NCBI GenBank assembly: GCA_900551195.1
Contig: URVD01000100.1
Coordinates: 1-6,770 of the forward strand
Direction of reading: 5' to 3'
Source: an uncultured Collinsella sp.
GTDB taxonomy: Bacteria > Actinomycetota > Coriobacteriia > Coriobacteriales > Coriobacteriaceae
DNA: 6,770 nt
Under the pieces are notes generated by a model. The model saw nothing but the letters and a program-made list of their open reading frames with translations, did no database searches and had not been told where the DNA came from. This document shows, piece by piece, positions 1-6,192 of the stretch (positions are counted from its first letter, which is position 1; each line of letters begins with the position of its first letter). Both the position numbers and the translations under genes were made by a program.

Positions 1-82
1 CCGATCTCATAGCAAGCTCACACTCCGTCGGAACAGGCACGCACTCGTTTTCCAGCGAACGCCTCTTGGCTCCCCATAGCAC
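1..82. other. Left edge, no gene recognised
   Basis: No start with a convincing ribosome site is seen on either strand. A plus-strand frame is open from position 2 to a stop at 77-79 and could be the tail of a gene entering from the left, but 25 codons are too few to judge. Confidence 0.3.
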
Positions 83-117
83 AAAGGAGGGCACCCCGCG
101 ACGCAGGGCACCCTCCT
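83..117 (-). terminator. Intrinsic terminator downstream of carbamate kinase
   Basis: On the minus strand the RNA can fold into a long hairpin. AGGAGGG (complement of 111-117) pairs with CCCTCCT (complement of 85-91), and the stem continues inward through G-U wobbles at 92/110, 93/109 and 97/105 and G-C pairs, down to a 3-base loop at 100-102. The wobbles form only in minus-strand RNA, which fits termination in that direction. A short U-rich tail (UUUGUG) follows. It starts about 17 bases after the carbamate kinase stop, so it probably ends the four-gene transcript. The U-tract is only moderate. Confidence 0.72.
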
Positions 118-134
118 CAATGGTGCAGATATGC

Positions 135-1085
135 CTACTCAGCGTCGCCGGTAAACGTGGTACCGGTCTTGCCGGCAAGACCGTCACGCGCCTTCTCGAG
201 CAGCGTGATGAGCGCCGTGCGGCCCGGCTTGCTCTCGGCAAACGTCGAGGCGGCCTGGACCTTGGGCAGCATGGAGCCGCGACCGAACTCGTTGGCCTCG
301 GACAGACGCTTTACGTCAGCCGCGGTCAGCGTGTCGAGCCACTGCTCGTGGTCGGTGCCAAAGCCAATGGCAACCTTCTCCACGGCCGTCAGGATAATCA
401 GGGCATCGGCATCGAGCTGCTCGGCGAGCTTCTCGGCCGCAAAGTCCTTATCGATGACGGCGGCAGCGCCCTTAAGGTGGTTGCCCTGGGCCTTGGTGAC
501 GGGAATGCCGCCACCGCCGCAGGAGATCACCACGTGGTTGGACTCGACGAGCGACTTGATGGTGTCGAGCTCGACGATGTTCACGGGCTTGGGCGAAGCC
601 ACCACGCGACGGAAGCCCTGCTTCTCGTCGTGGATGAACTGGTAGCCGCGGTCGGCCTCCAGCTCCTTGGCCTCGGCCTCGCTCATCCACGGACCGATCG
701 GCTTGACCGGGTCGGCAAAGGCCGGGTCGTCTGCCGCAACCTCGACCTGGGTGAGCACGGTGGCGACACCCTTGTCGATATTGCGGTCGAGCATTTCCTC
801 GCGCAGCGCATTTTGCAGGTCATAGCCAATGTAGCCCTGGCTCATGGCGCCGCAAACGGACAGCGGGCAGGGAACGTACTTCTGAGGGTTAGAGCGCGTG
901 AGCTCGGCCATCGCGTTGGCGATCATACCCACCTGGGGACCGTTGCCATGCACGACGACAACCTCGTTGCCCTCCTCGATCAGGTCGACGATAGCCTTGG
1001 AAGTCGTCTTGACGGCCTCCATCTGCTCGGGAAGGTTGGCGCCGAGGGCGTTTCCACCCAGGGCGACAACAATACGCTTAGCCAT
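135..1085 (-). CDS. arcC: Carbamate kinase (ArcC / YqeA type)
   Basis: Cytoplasmic enzyme that transfers phosphate between carbamoyl phosphate and ADP; in catabolic settings it makes ATP, CO2 and ammonia. The 316-residue length matches the family (about 310). Visible motifs of the amino-acid-kinase fold are GGNAL at residues 10-14, HGNGPQVG at 46-53, SQGYIGYDLQ at 82-91, the glycine loop CGGGG at 189-193, AVIDKD at 209-214 and GSMLPKV at 270-276. It is the last gene of the minus-strand set, 14 bases after the ygeW stop. Its Shine-Dalgarno is weak (only GGGCTGAGAA precedes the ATG), so translation may be coupled to ygeW. By context it is the counterpart of E. coli yqeA and would use carbamoyl phosphate released by YgeW. 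There is no arginine deiminase gene in the window, so it is not evidently part of an arginine deiminase operon. The family call is firm; the YqeA role is inferred from the neighbours. Confidence 0.96.
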   Translation of the reverse strand: MAKRIVVALGGNALGANLPEQMEAVKTTSKAIVDLIEEGNEVVVVHGNGPQVGMIANAMAELTRSNPQKYVPCPLSVCGAMSQGYIGYDLQNALREEMLDRNIDKGVATVLTQVEVAADDPAFADPVKPIGPWMSEAEAKELEADRGYQFIHDEKQGFRRVVASPKPVNIVELDTIKSLVESNHVVISCGGGGIPVTKAQGNHLKGAAAVIDKDFAAEKLAEQLDADALIILTAVEKVAIGFGTDHEQWLDTLTAADVKRLSEANEFGRGSMLPKVQAASTFAESKPGRTALITLLEKARDGLAGKTGTTFTGDAE

Positions 1086-1099
1086 TTCTCAGCCCAGCT

Positions 1100-2302
1100 T
1101 TAGGCCTGGAACCAACGGGCGGTGTTGCGCTCGTCGAGGGCCTTGAGGGTAGCGGCGGGATCGGCAACCTTCTGCAGGAACATCATGGCTGCGATGGCGT
1201 ACGGCTTGTAGCTGGCCTCCTTGTACATGCCCACGCGGTGCATATCGAAGACGTCGGCGTTGACCTCGCCGTGCTCGCAGGAGACACCGGAGATGTCGGC
1301 GGGCAGCGGATGCATAAAGATGGTGTCCTGGCCGTTGGCGGTCTTCTCCATGAGCTCGGTCGTGGAGCACCAATCCTGATGCGTAGCGTTCTGAGCGAGC
1401 AGCTCCTTCTCGAGCGCAGCGATGCCGGCGTCGTCGCCCTCGGCGTACAGGTTGGTACGCTTCTCCATGGCGGCAAACGGAGCCCAGCTCTTGGGGATCA
1501 CGATGTCGGCGCCCTCGAAGGCCTCAGCCATGGTGTTGACCTGCTTAAAGGTGGTGCCGGACTCGGCGGCATAGCCCTTGGCGCGCTCGACGACCTCGGG
1601 CATGAGGTCGTAGCCCTCGGGGTGGGCCAGGGTGACGTCCATGCCAAAACGGGGCAGCAGGCTGATCAGCGACTGCGGGCAGGACAGCGGCTTGCCGTAA
1701 GAGGGCGAATAGGCCCAGGTAACGGCGACCTTCTTGCCCTTGAGGTTCTCGAGGCCGCCAAACTCGTTGATGAGGTAGAGCATGTCGGCAGAGGACTGCG
1801 TGGGGTGATCGGAGTCGGACTGCAGGGAGATGAGCGTGGGACGGTGATCCAGAACGCCGTCCTCGTAGGCCTGCTGCACGGACTCGGAGACCTCGGCCAT
1901 GTAGGCGTCGCCCTTGCCGATGTACATGTCGTCGCGGATGCCGATGACGTCGGCCATGAAGGAGATCATGGTAGCGGTCTCGCGAACGGTCTCGCCGTGA
2001 GCGATCTGGGACTTCTTCTCGTCCAGGTCCTGCAGCTCAAGGCCGAGCAGGTTGGCTGCCTTAGAGAAGGAGAAGCGCGTACGGGTGGAGTTGTCACGGA
2101 ACAGCGAGACGGCCAGACCCGAATCGAAGATCTTGGACGAAACGTTGTTCTCACGCAGTTCGCGCAGGGCGTCGGCGACGATGTAGAGCGCCTTGAGCTC
2201 ATCGGTGGTCTTGTCCCAGGTGTGCAGGAAGTCGCTGCCGTACATGCCCTTAAAATCGAGGCCGTTCAGCTGCTCGACGAGCTCGGTAAACTTAGCGTCC
2301 AT
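1100..2302 (-). CDS. ygeW: YgeW-type knotted carbamoyltransferase
   Basis: A 400-residue member of the aspartate/ornithine carbamoyltransferase superfamily, longer than ordinary ornithine carbamoyltransferases (about 310-340) and matching the YgeW branch. The carbamoyl-phosphate loop STRTR is at residues 72-76, HPTQ at 166-169 and HPLP at 331-334, followed by SGVSCEHGEV. Classical ornithine enzymes carry HCLP at the last site, so ornithine is unlikely to be the acceptor. The true substrate of YgeW has been uncertain; in this context phosphorolysis of a ureido compound to carbamoyl phosphate is the attractive inference. The start at 2302 is chosen because AAAGGA (2310-2315) sits 7 bases upstream and MDAKFTELVEQL is a natural N-terminus. 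The open frame extends upstream to 2488, but that part has no ribosome site and looks non-coding. It follows ygeY after a 201-bp gap and precedes carbamate kinase by 14 bp. Confidence 0.93.
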   Translation of the reverse strand: MDAKFTELVEQLNGLDFKGMYGSDFLHTWDKTTDELKALYIVADALRELRENNVSSKIFDSGLAVSLFRDNSTRTRFSFSKAANLLGLELQDLDEKKSQIAHGETVRETATMISFMADVIGIRDDMYIGKGDAYMAEVSESVQQAYEDGVLDHRPTLISLQSDSDHPTQSSADMLYLINEFGGLENLKGKKVAVTWAYSPSYGKPLSCPQSLISLLPRFGMDVTLAHPEGYDLMPEVVERAKGYAAESGTTFKQVNTMAEAFEGADIVIPKSWAPFAAMEKRTNLYAEGDDAGIAALEKELLAQNATHQDWCSTTELMEKTANGQDTIFMHPLPADISGVSCEHGEVNADVFDMHRVGMYKEASYKPYAIAAMMFLQKVADPAATLKALDERNTARWFQA

Positions 2303-2309
2303 GTAAATG

Positions 2310-2315
2310 TCCTTT
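2310..2315 (-). promoter_or_regulatory. Shine-Dalgarno site fixing the ygeW start
   Basis: AAAGGA on the minus strand, 7 bases before the ATG at 2302. It decides for this start against a longer in-frame opening at 2488. It overlaps a small near-palindrome (CCTTT-AG-AAAGG) whose loop is too tight to be a strong hairpin. Confidence 0.75.
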
Positions 2316-2420
2316 CTAAAGGTGAAACGATCGCAATGAGTAGATGTGCCCCGGCATGTGCGTGTGGCCAGAACATGCAGAGCGCTATGACGAGGACCCG
2401 CTACCGTTGAGGAAGCATGG

Positions 2421-2448
2421 GAGATAACGACCGCGGGCCCCAAGTCAA
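2421..2448 (-). promoter_or_regulatory. Possible internal promoter ahead of ygeW
   Basis: On the minus strand TTGACT (2443-2448) matches the -35 consensus at five of six positions. After 16 bases comes TATCTC (2421-2426), a poor -10. If real, transcription would start near 2413 and leave a leader of about 110 bases before ygeW. The 201-bp gap and the hairpins after ygeY make a second promoter reasonable, but the -10 is weak, so this is tentative. Confidence 0.28.
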
Positions 2449-2456
2449 CAGGGGGC

Positions 2457-2481
2457 GCCGGGGACACGAGCGGCCCCCGGC
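2457..2481 (-). other. GC-rich hairpin downstream of ygeY
   Basis: GCCGGGG (2457-2463) and CCCCGGC (2475-2481) form a perfect 7-bp stem with an 11-base loop. An alternative, mutually exclusive pairing is GGGGGC (2451-2456) with GCCCCC (2473-2478). No U-tract follows on the minus strand, so it is not a textbook terminator. It may terminate partially, pause polymerase or protect the 3' end of the ygeX-ygeY message. Confidence 0.5.
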
Positions 2482-2482
2482 T

Positions 2483-2519
2483 CAACAAGATCGAGGAATG
2501 GGACTAATCGATCTTGTTG
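2483..2519 (-). repeat. 12-bp perfect inverted repeat straddling the ygeY stop codon
   Basis: CAACAAGATCGA (2483-2494) and TCGATCTTGTTG (2508-2519) are exact reverse complements separated by 13 bases. The ygeY stop codon (2504-2506) lies in the loop, and the last sense codons (Asn-Lys-Ile-Asp) supply one arm. The hairpin can form only when no ribosome is finishing ygeY. No U-run follows, so stabilisation or processing of the 3' end is as likely as termination. Confidence 0.7.
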
Positions 2520-3889
2520 TTGGTCAGACCGGCGCGGAACACGGTGGCGTCGCCATCGGCCTGGCTCGGATCGTAGAGGTTCAGGGCAGCCACATACATG
2601 GCGGCAGCGGTGACCAGGTCGTCCTTGTAGGTGACCTCGTTGGGAGCGTGAGCCTGAGACTCGGCACCCGGGCCAAAGCCAACGCAGGGGATGCCGTAGC
2701 GGCCCTGGATGGAAACGCAGTTCGTGGAGAAGGTCCACTTGTCGCACAGCGGACGACCGGTGCGCTTGTCCATGCTGGGCTCGCAGCCGATGCGCTCGTC
2801 ACCGAACATGGCCTTGTGGGCGTCGACGAGGGCCTTGACGTGCGGAGCGGTCTCCTTGTTGATCCACGTGGGGAAGTAAGCCTCGGTCTCGTAGACCTCG
2901 CCGGTCCAGGACGGACGGTCGTACATGTACATGGAGACCTTCACGTCGTCGCCGTACTTCTTGGCGGCCGGCAGGTTACGGATCTCGTCCAGGCAGGACT
3001 CCCAGGTCTCGCCGGCGGTCATGCGACGGTCGATGGAGATGGCGCAGGAGTCAGCGACAGCGCAGCGGCTGGGGCTGGTGTAGAAGATCTGGCTGACGGT
3101 GCAGGTGCCGCGGCCCAGGAAGCGGGCGTCCTCGAAGTGCTCGGGGTTGTACTTGGGGTCGAGCATCTTGACGAGGCCCTTGATGTCGGTCGACTCGTCG
3201 CAGCCGTTGTTGTTGAGGGCGCGGACGTCGGCGATGATGTCGGCCATCTTGTAGATGGCGTTGTCGCCGCGGTCGGGAGCGGAGCCGTGGCAGGAGGTGC
3301 CGTGAACGTCGACGCGGATCTCCATGCGGCCGCGGTGACCGCGATAGATGCCGCCGTCGGTGGGCTCGGTGGAAATGACGAACTCGGGCTTAATGCCGTC
3401 CTTGTTGTAGATGTACTGCCAGCACATGCCGTCGCAGTCCTCTTCCTGGACGGTGCCGACGACCATGATCTTGTAGCCCTCGGGGATGAGGCCCATGTCC
3501 TTCATCATCTTGGCAGCGTAGGTAGCAGAAGCCATGCCGCCCTCCTGGTCGGAGCCGCCGCGGCCGTAGATGATCTCATCGGTCTCGTAGCCCTCGTAGG
3601 GATCGGCATCCCAGTTCTCGATGTTGCCGATGCCGACGGTGTCGATGTGGGAGTCGATGGCGATGATCTTGTCGCCCTCGCCCATAAAGCCCATAACGTT
3701 GCCCAGGCCGTCGACCTTGACCTCGTCATAGCCAAGGTTCTCCATCTCGGCCTTGATGCAAGCAACAACCTCCCCCTCCTCGCAGGACTCAGAGGGATGG
3801 GAGATCATAGCGCGCAGGAAGCGAGTCATATCAGCACGATGAGACTCAGCAGCAGCCTTGATAGCGTCGAAATCGAGTTCTTTAGCCAT
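2504..3889 (-). CDS. ygeY: YgeY-family M20 metallohydrolase
   Basis: A 461-residue cytoplasmic M20-type dinuclear metallohydrolase (the ArgE/DapE/CPG2 fold), best matched to the YgeY group that accompanies selenium-linked purine-catabolism loci. The metal-site pattern is complete: SHIDTVG (His81, Asp83), GGSDQEGG (bridging Asp114), EE at 149-150 (catalytic base and ligand), STEPT (Glu175) and SQAHAPNE (His414). A dimerisation domain with HGTSCHGS falls near residues 196-203. There is no signal peptide. Family members hydrolyse amide bonds next to a carboxylate; here a ureido or acyl group on a diaminopropionate is a reasonable inferred substrate. The start at 3889 is supported by GAAAGG about 9 bases upstream and by MAKELDFD. 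It lies 74 bp after ygeX and 201 bp before ygeW. The M20 assignment is secure; the exact substrate is not known from sequence. Confidence 0.94.
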   Translation of the reverse strand: MAKELDFDAIKAAAESHRADMTRFLRAMISHPSESCEEGEVVACIKAEMENLGYDEVKVDGLGNVMGFMGEGDKIIAIDSHIDTVGIGNIENWDADPYEGYETDEIIYGRGGSDQEGGMASATYAAKMMKDMGLIPEGYKIMVVGTVQEEDCDGMCWQYIYNKDGIKPEFVISTEPTDGGIYRGHRGRMEIRVDVHGTSCHGSAPDRGDNAIYKMADIIADVRALNNNGCDESTDIKGLVKMLDPKYNPEHFEDARFLGRGTCTVSQIFYTSPSRCAVADSCAISIDRRMTAGETWESCLDEIRNLPAAKKYGDDVKVSMYMYDRPSWTGEVYETEAYFPTWINKETAPHVKALVDAHKAMFGDERIGCEPSMDKRTGRPLCDKWTFSTNCVSIQGRYGIPCVGFGPGAESQAHAPNEVTYKDDLVTAAAMYVAALNLYDPSQADGDATVFRAGLTNNKID

Positions 3890-3929
3890 TGTTCATAACC
3901 TTTCAAACGAAGGAATCTACCTTTGAGGT

Positions 3930-3956
3930 GGCGGAGCGATACCTATTTACTCCGCC
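3930..3956 (-). other. Hairpin between ygeX and ygeY
   Basis: GGCGGAG (3930-3936) and CTCCGCC (3950-3956) form a perfect 7-bp stem around a 13-base AT-rich loop, starting 7 bases after the ygeX stop. No U-tract follows on the minus strand, so full termination is unlikely. An intercistronic processing, stability or attenuation element that adjusts YgeX relative to YgeY is the best reading. Confidence 0.55.
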
Positions 3957-3963
3957 CCAACGA

Positions 3964-5178
3964 TTAGCAAGTGGGATATTCGCCTTCCCAAACAATGCGG
4001 CGATACTGGTCGGGATCCGTATCGCCCTCGGTGGAGAAGCAGAGCACGGAGCTCGTCTTGTCCAGGCCGATGAGCTCCTTGAGCTCGGCGTACTCGGGAT
4101 CGAGCATAAGGGTCTCGACCAGACCGGTGGTCACGGCGCCGGACTCGCCGGAGATAACGCGCGGGTCGCCCTTCTCGGGAGCGCCCAGGGTGCGCATGCC
4201 GCGAGCGGTGACCCAGTCGGGGCAGGACACGAAGGCGGTGGTGTGGTTGCGCAGGATATCCCAACCCAGGATGTTGGGCTCGCCGCAGCACAGGCCGGCC
4301 ATGATGGAGGGCATGTCGCCGTCCACGATGCGCGGATCGCCGTCGCCGGCGGCAGCGCCCTTGTACAGGCAGGCGGCAGGCGCGCACTCGACCACGACGA
4401 AGGTGGGCGGGTTATCGGGATACAGGTTGGTGAAGTAGCCCACCACGGCGCCGGCGAGCGAGCCCACGCCAGCCTGGACAAAGACGTGCGTCGGGCGGTT
4501 GATGGCCATCTCGCGCAGCTGCTCGGCAGCCTCGGAAGCCATGGTGCCGTAGCCCTCCATGATCCAGGACGGGATCTTCTCGTAGCCCTCCCAGGCGGTG
4601 TCCTGAACGATGACGCCGCGCTCGCAGGCATCGGCCTCGGCAGCGGCCATGCGCACGCACTCGTCGTAGTTGACCTCTTCGATGGTCACCGTGGCGCCCT
4701 CGGCGGCGATGTTATCAAAGCGGGGCTTGGTGGAACCCTTGGGCATGTGCACGACGGCCTTCTGGCCCAGCTTGTTGGCAGCCCATGCCACGCCGCGGCC
4801 ATGGTTGCCGTCGGTGGCGGTAAAGAAGGTGGCCTGGCCAAAGTCCTTGGCAAGCTGATCGGAGGTCAGGTAATCGAAGGTGCACTCGGCAACGTCCTTG
4901 CCTGTCTCGTCGGCAATGTAGTTGGCCATGGCAAACGAACCGCCCAGGACCTTAAAAGCGTTGAGGCCAAAGCGATAGCTCTCGTCCTTAACGCACAGGT
5001 TGGACAGGCCCAGGCGCGCGGCCTGGCCATCCAGACGGGCAAGCGGAGTGACGGTGTACTGGGGGAACGACTGGTGGAAGGCGCGGGCCTTCTTCACGTG
5101 GTCGAGGCTCATGATTCCCAAGTGCTTGTCATCGCTCTTGGGCATCGTGTTGCCCGCCCACTGGATCTTATCGGCCAT
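3964..5178 (-). CDS. ygeX: Diaminopropionate ammonia-lyase (YgeX / DpaL)
   Basis: PLP-dependent fold-type II enzyme that converts 2,3-diaminopropionate (D or L in the E. coli enzyme) to pyruvate and two ammonia in the cytoplasm. The 404-residue length is normal for the family (about 400). The PLP lysine is Lys76 in GLNAFKVLGG (71-80), equivalent to Lys77 in E. coli. TDGNHGRG at 122-129 contains Asp123, and QDTAWEGY at 192-199 contains Asp193; these probably match the catalytic Asp120 and Asp189 of the E. coli enzyme. A Gly-rich phosphate loop QAGVGSLAG is at 235-243, and SGESGAV is at 343-349. AAGGAG lies 8 bases before the ATG at 5178 and is the best Shine-Dalgarno of the set. It is the first gene of the minus-strand group, facing the PAS regulator across 277 bp. 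Function is confident. Confidence 0.96.
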   Translation of the reverse strand: MADKIQWAGNTMPKSDDKHLGIMSLDHVKKARAFHQSFPQYTVTPLARLDGQAARLGLSNLCVKDESYRFGLNAFKVLGGSFAMANYIADETGKDVAECTFDYLTSDQLAKDFGQATFFTATDGNHGRGVAWAANKLGQKAVVHMPKGSTKPRFDNIAAEGATVTIEEVNYDECVRMAAAEADACERGVIVQDTAWEGYEKIPSWIMEGYGTMASEAAEQLREMAINRPTHVFVQAGVGSLAGAVVGYFTNLYPDNPPTFVVVECAPAACLYKGAAAGDGDPRIVDGDMPSIMAGLCCGEPNILGWDILRNHTTAFVSCPDWVTARGMRTLGAPEKGDPRVISGESGAVTTGLVETLMLDPEYAELKELIGLDKTSSVLCFSTEGDTDPDQYRRIVWEGEYPTC

Positions 5179-5270
5179 ACGGTGAACTCCTTAAGTTCTC
5201 TCTTGCCGGCCCCCGCATACGCGTTTCAGCCCATTCCCATTCATGCGACTGAACTTTTATGTGGATGCCA

Positions 5271-5285
5271 AACAAAAAGTTTGTT
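5271..5285. promoter_or_regulatory. Candidate operator 1, AACAAA-N3-TTTGTT
   Basis: A perfect 6+6 inverted repeat with spacer AAG. The same arms recur at 5322-5336, with centres 51 bp apart, close to five helical turns. With flanks considered, the two copies share CTAACAAA-N3-TTTGTT in opposite orientation. It lies about 86 bp before the ygeX start codon. That it binds a dimeric regulator is inferred. Confidence 0.55.
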
Positions 5286-5321
5286 AGCACTGTTCTATCA
5301 CACTTTTTGATTGGTAAACCT

Positions 5322-5336
5322 AACAAATTGTTTGTT
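5322..5336. promoter_or_regulatory. Candidate operator 2, AACAAA-N3-TTTGTT
   Basis: A second perfect copy with spacer TTG. It is preceded by CT as in the reverse complement of operator 1. It lies 119 bp before the regulator start codon and just upstream of the tentative ygeX -35. A lone TTTGTT half-site occurs at 5392-5397. Confidence 0.55.
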
Positions 5337-5443
5337 GCCGTAATCGGTACTTTTTCGGCGCCGAACGGTCATGAATTGCCTTGTTGATGGATTTGTTTGC
5401 GGTCAAGTGTGGTTTATGGCAAAGTGTGCCCAAACTAATTTTT

Positions 5444-5450
5444 AGGAAGG
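5444..5450 (+). promoter_or_regulatory. Shine-Dalgarno site fixing the regulator start
   Basis: AGGAAGG lies 5 bases before the ATG at 5456. It favours that start over an in-frame ATG at 5381, whose extra 25 residues have no ribosome site and fall in AT-rich promoter sequence. Confidence 0.75.
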
Positions 5451-5455
5451 CACCC

Positions 5456-6109
5456 ATGACCCCCGCACAGATTGAGTTTTACAAGCGCCTTGCACACGGC
5501 CTGGCGCTCCAATTTGGCCCCAACTGCGAAGTCGTCGTCCACGACCTGGAGACCGAGGACGTGGACCGCTCCATCGTAGTGATCGAAAACGGCCACGTCA
5601 GCGGGCGCAAACTGGGTGACGGCCCCAGCCATATTGTGTTTGAGTCCATGCACGAGGGCACCACCGACGTGCACGACCGCGAGCCGTACCTCACCAAAAC
5701 CGCCGATGGCAAGCTGCTCAAGTCCTCGACCATCTTTATCCGCAACGATGAGGGCAAGCCCGTCGGCATTTTGGGCATCAACTTTGACATTACGCTTATG
5801 AAGGCTTTTGAGCGTTCGCTCGACGCCTTTACCGGCACCGGCGGCACGGGCTACACCGAGCCCGAGCCCATTACCAAGAACATCGGCGACCTGCTCGAGG
5901 ACCTGCTGCACGAGTGCGAACAGTTTGTGGGCAAGCCCGCGGCACTCATGACCAAAGACGAGCGCATTCGTGCCATTGGCTACCTCGACCGTCGCGGCGC
6001 CTTCCTCATTTCCAAGTCGAGCGAGCGCGCCTGCGAGTTCTTTGGCATCTCCAAGTACAGCTTCTATAGCTACCTCAATGAGGCCAAGGCGGCAACAGGC
6101 GACAAGTAG
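5456..6109 (+). CDS. YheO-like PAS and helix-turn-helix transcriptional regulator
   Basis: A 217-residue soluble DNA-binding protein of the YheO type. The N-terminal PAS-like sensor spans about residues 6-118, with VVVHDLET at 26-33, the FESMHEG region at 62-68 and GILGINFDIT at 104-113. A variable linker (about 122-140) follows, then a C-terminal helix-turn-helix domain (about 155-212) with MTKDERIRAIGYLDRRGAF and the recognition-like stretch ACEFFGISKYSFYSYLNE. This order and length are typical of the family, whose best-studied member, DauR of Pseudomonas, controls D-arginine catabolism. It stands alone on the plus strand, divergent from the catabolic genes, so local control of ygeX onward and of itself is a reasonable inference. 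The sensed ligand is unknown; a pathway amino acid or ureide is possible. Codons are G/C-ending, like the neighbours. Confidence 0.9.
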   Translation: MTPAQIEFYKRLAHGLALQFGPNCEVVVHDLETEDVDRSIVVIENGHVSGRKLGDGPSHIVFESMHEGTTDVHDREPYLTKTADGKLLKSSTIFIRNDEGKPVGILGINFDITLMKAFERSLDAFTGTGGTGYTEPEPITKNIGDLLEDLLHECEQFVGKPAALMTKDERIRAIGYLDRRGAFLISKSSERACEFFGISKYSFYSYLNEAKAATGDK

Positions 6110-6120
6110 GCACTCGCCTG
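6096..6120 (+). terminator. Weak terminator-like hairpin at the regulator stop
   Basis: CAGGCGA (6096-6102) and TCGCCTG (6114-6120) form a perfect 7-bp stem with an 11-base loop that includes the stop codon. Downstream is pyrimidine-rich (GCCCCTCCCCTTTT), but the U-run is short and some way off. It is a possible but unconvincing terminator. Confidence 0.35.
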
Positions 6121-6192
6121 GATTGCCCCTCCCCTTTTGGGCGCGAGTTCTGGAAAGCATGAATCCAAGACCGAGCCGCTTGGAAAGTTCCA

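Larger units (their letters stand above)
5179..5455. promoter_or_regulatory. Divergent control region between ygeX and the PAS regulator
   Basis: This 277-bp region is AT-rich in its middle and must carry the start signals for both directions. It holds two matching 15-bp palindromes, a 12-bp GC-rich palindrome (5354-5365) and three copies of AAGTGTG (5405-5411, 5422-5428, and inverted at 5299-5305). No strong sigma-70 hexamer pair was found. The best minus-strand candidate is TTTACC (5313-5318) with TAGAAC (5292-5297) at a short 15-base spacing, which would place the start next to the first palindrome. The ygeX Shine-Dalgarno (5187-5192) overlaps a small hairpin, GAACT (5184-5188) with AGTTC (5194-5198). 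Confidence 0.6.

Noticed and set aside
66..1103. Long plus-strand open frame opposite carbamate kinase
   Set aside because: It mirrors a clearly conserved enzyme gene. Long antisense frames are expected where codons end in G or C. The predicted protein is Gly/Leu/Val/Asp-rich with no family features.
135..2302. Arginine deiminase pathway (arcA-arcB-arcC)
   Set aside because: There is no arginine deiminase gene, and the carbamoyltransferase has YgeW features (length, HPLP) rather than those of catabolic ornithine carbamoyltransferase.
1238..2410. Plus-strand open frame opposite ygeW
   Set aside because: Same mirror effect over a conserved gene; composition is repetitive Gly/Leu/Val/His and there is no ribosome site.
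2303..2488. N-terminal extension of ygeW to an upstream ATG
   Set aside because: It would add 62 residues of unusual composition with no ribosome site, while the start at 2302 has a well-placed AAAGGA.
2417..3898. Plus-strand open frame of 493 codons opposite ygeY
   Set aside because: It is longer than the real gene but lies fully against it; its Val/Asp/Gly-rich translation is typical of antisense reading.
5179..5285. Riboswitch in the ygeX leader
   Set aside because: Only short stems are visible and none matches a riboswitch class I can recognise.
3889..5310. Plus-strand open frame of 473 codons opposite ygeX
   Set aside because: Antisense shadow; the minus-strand frame has the full PLP-enzyme motif set.
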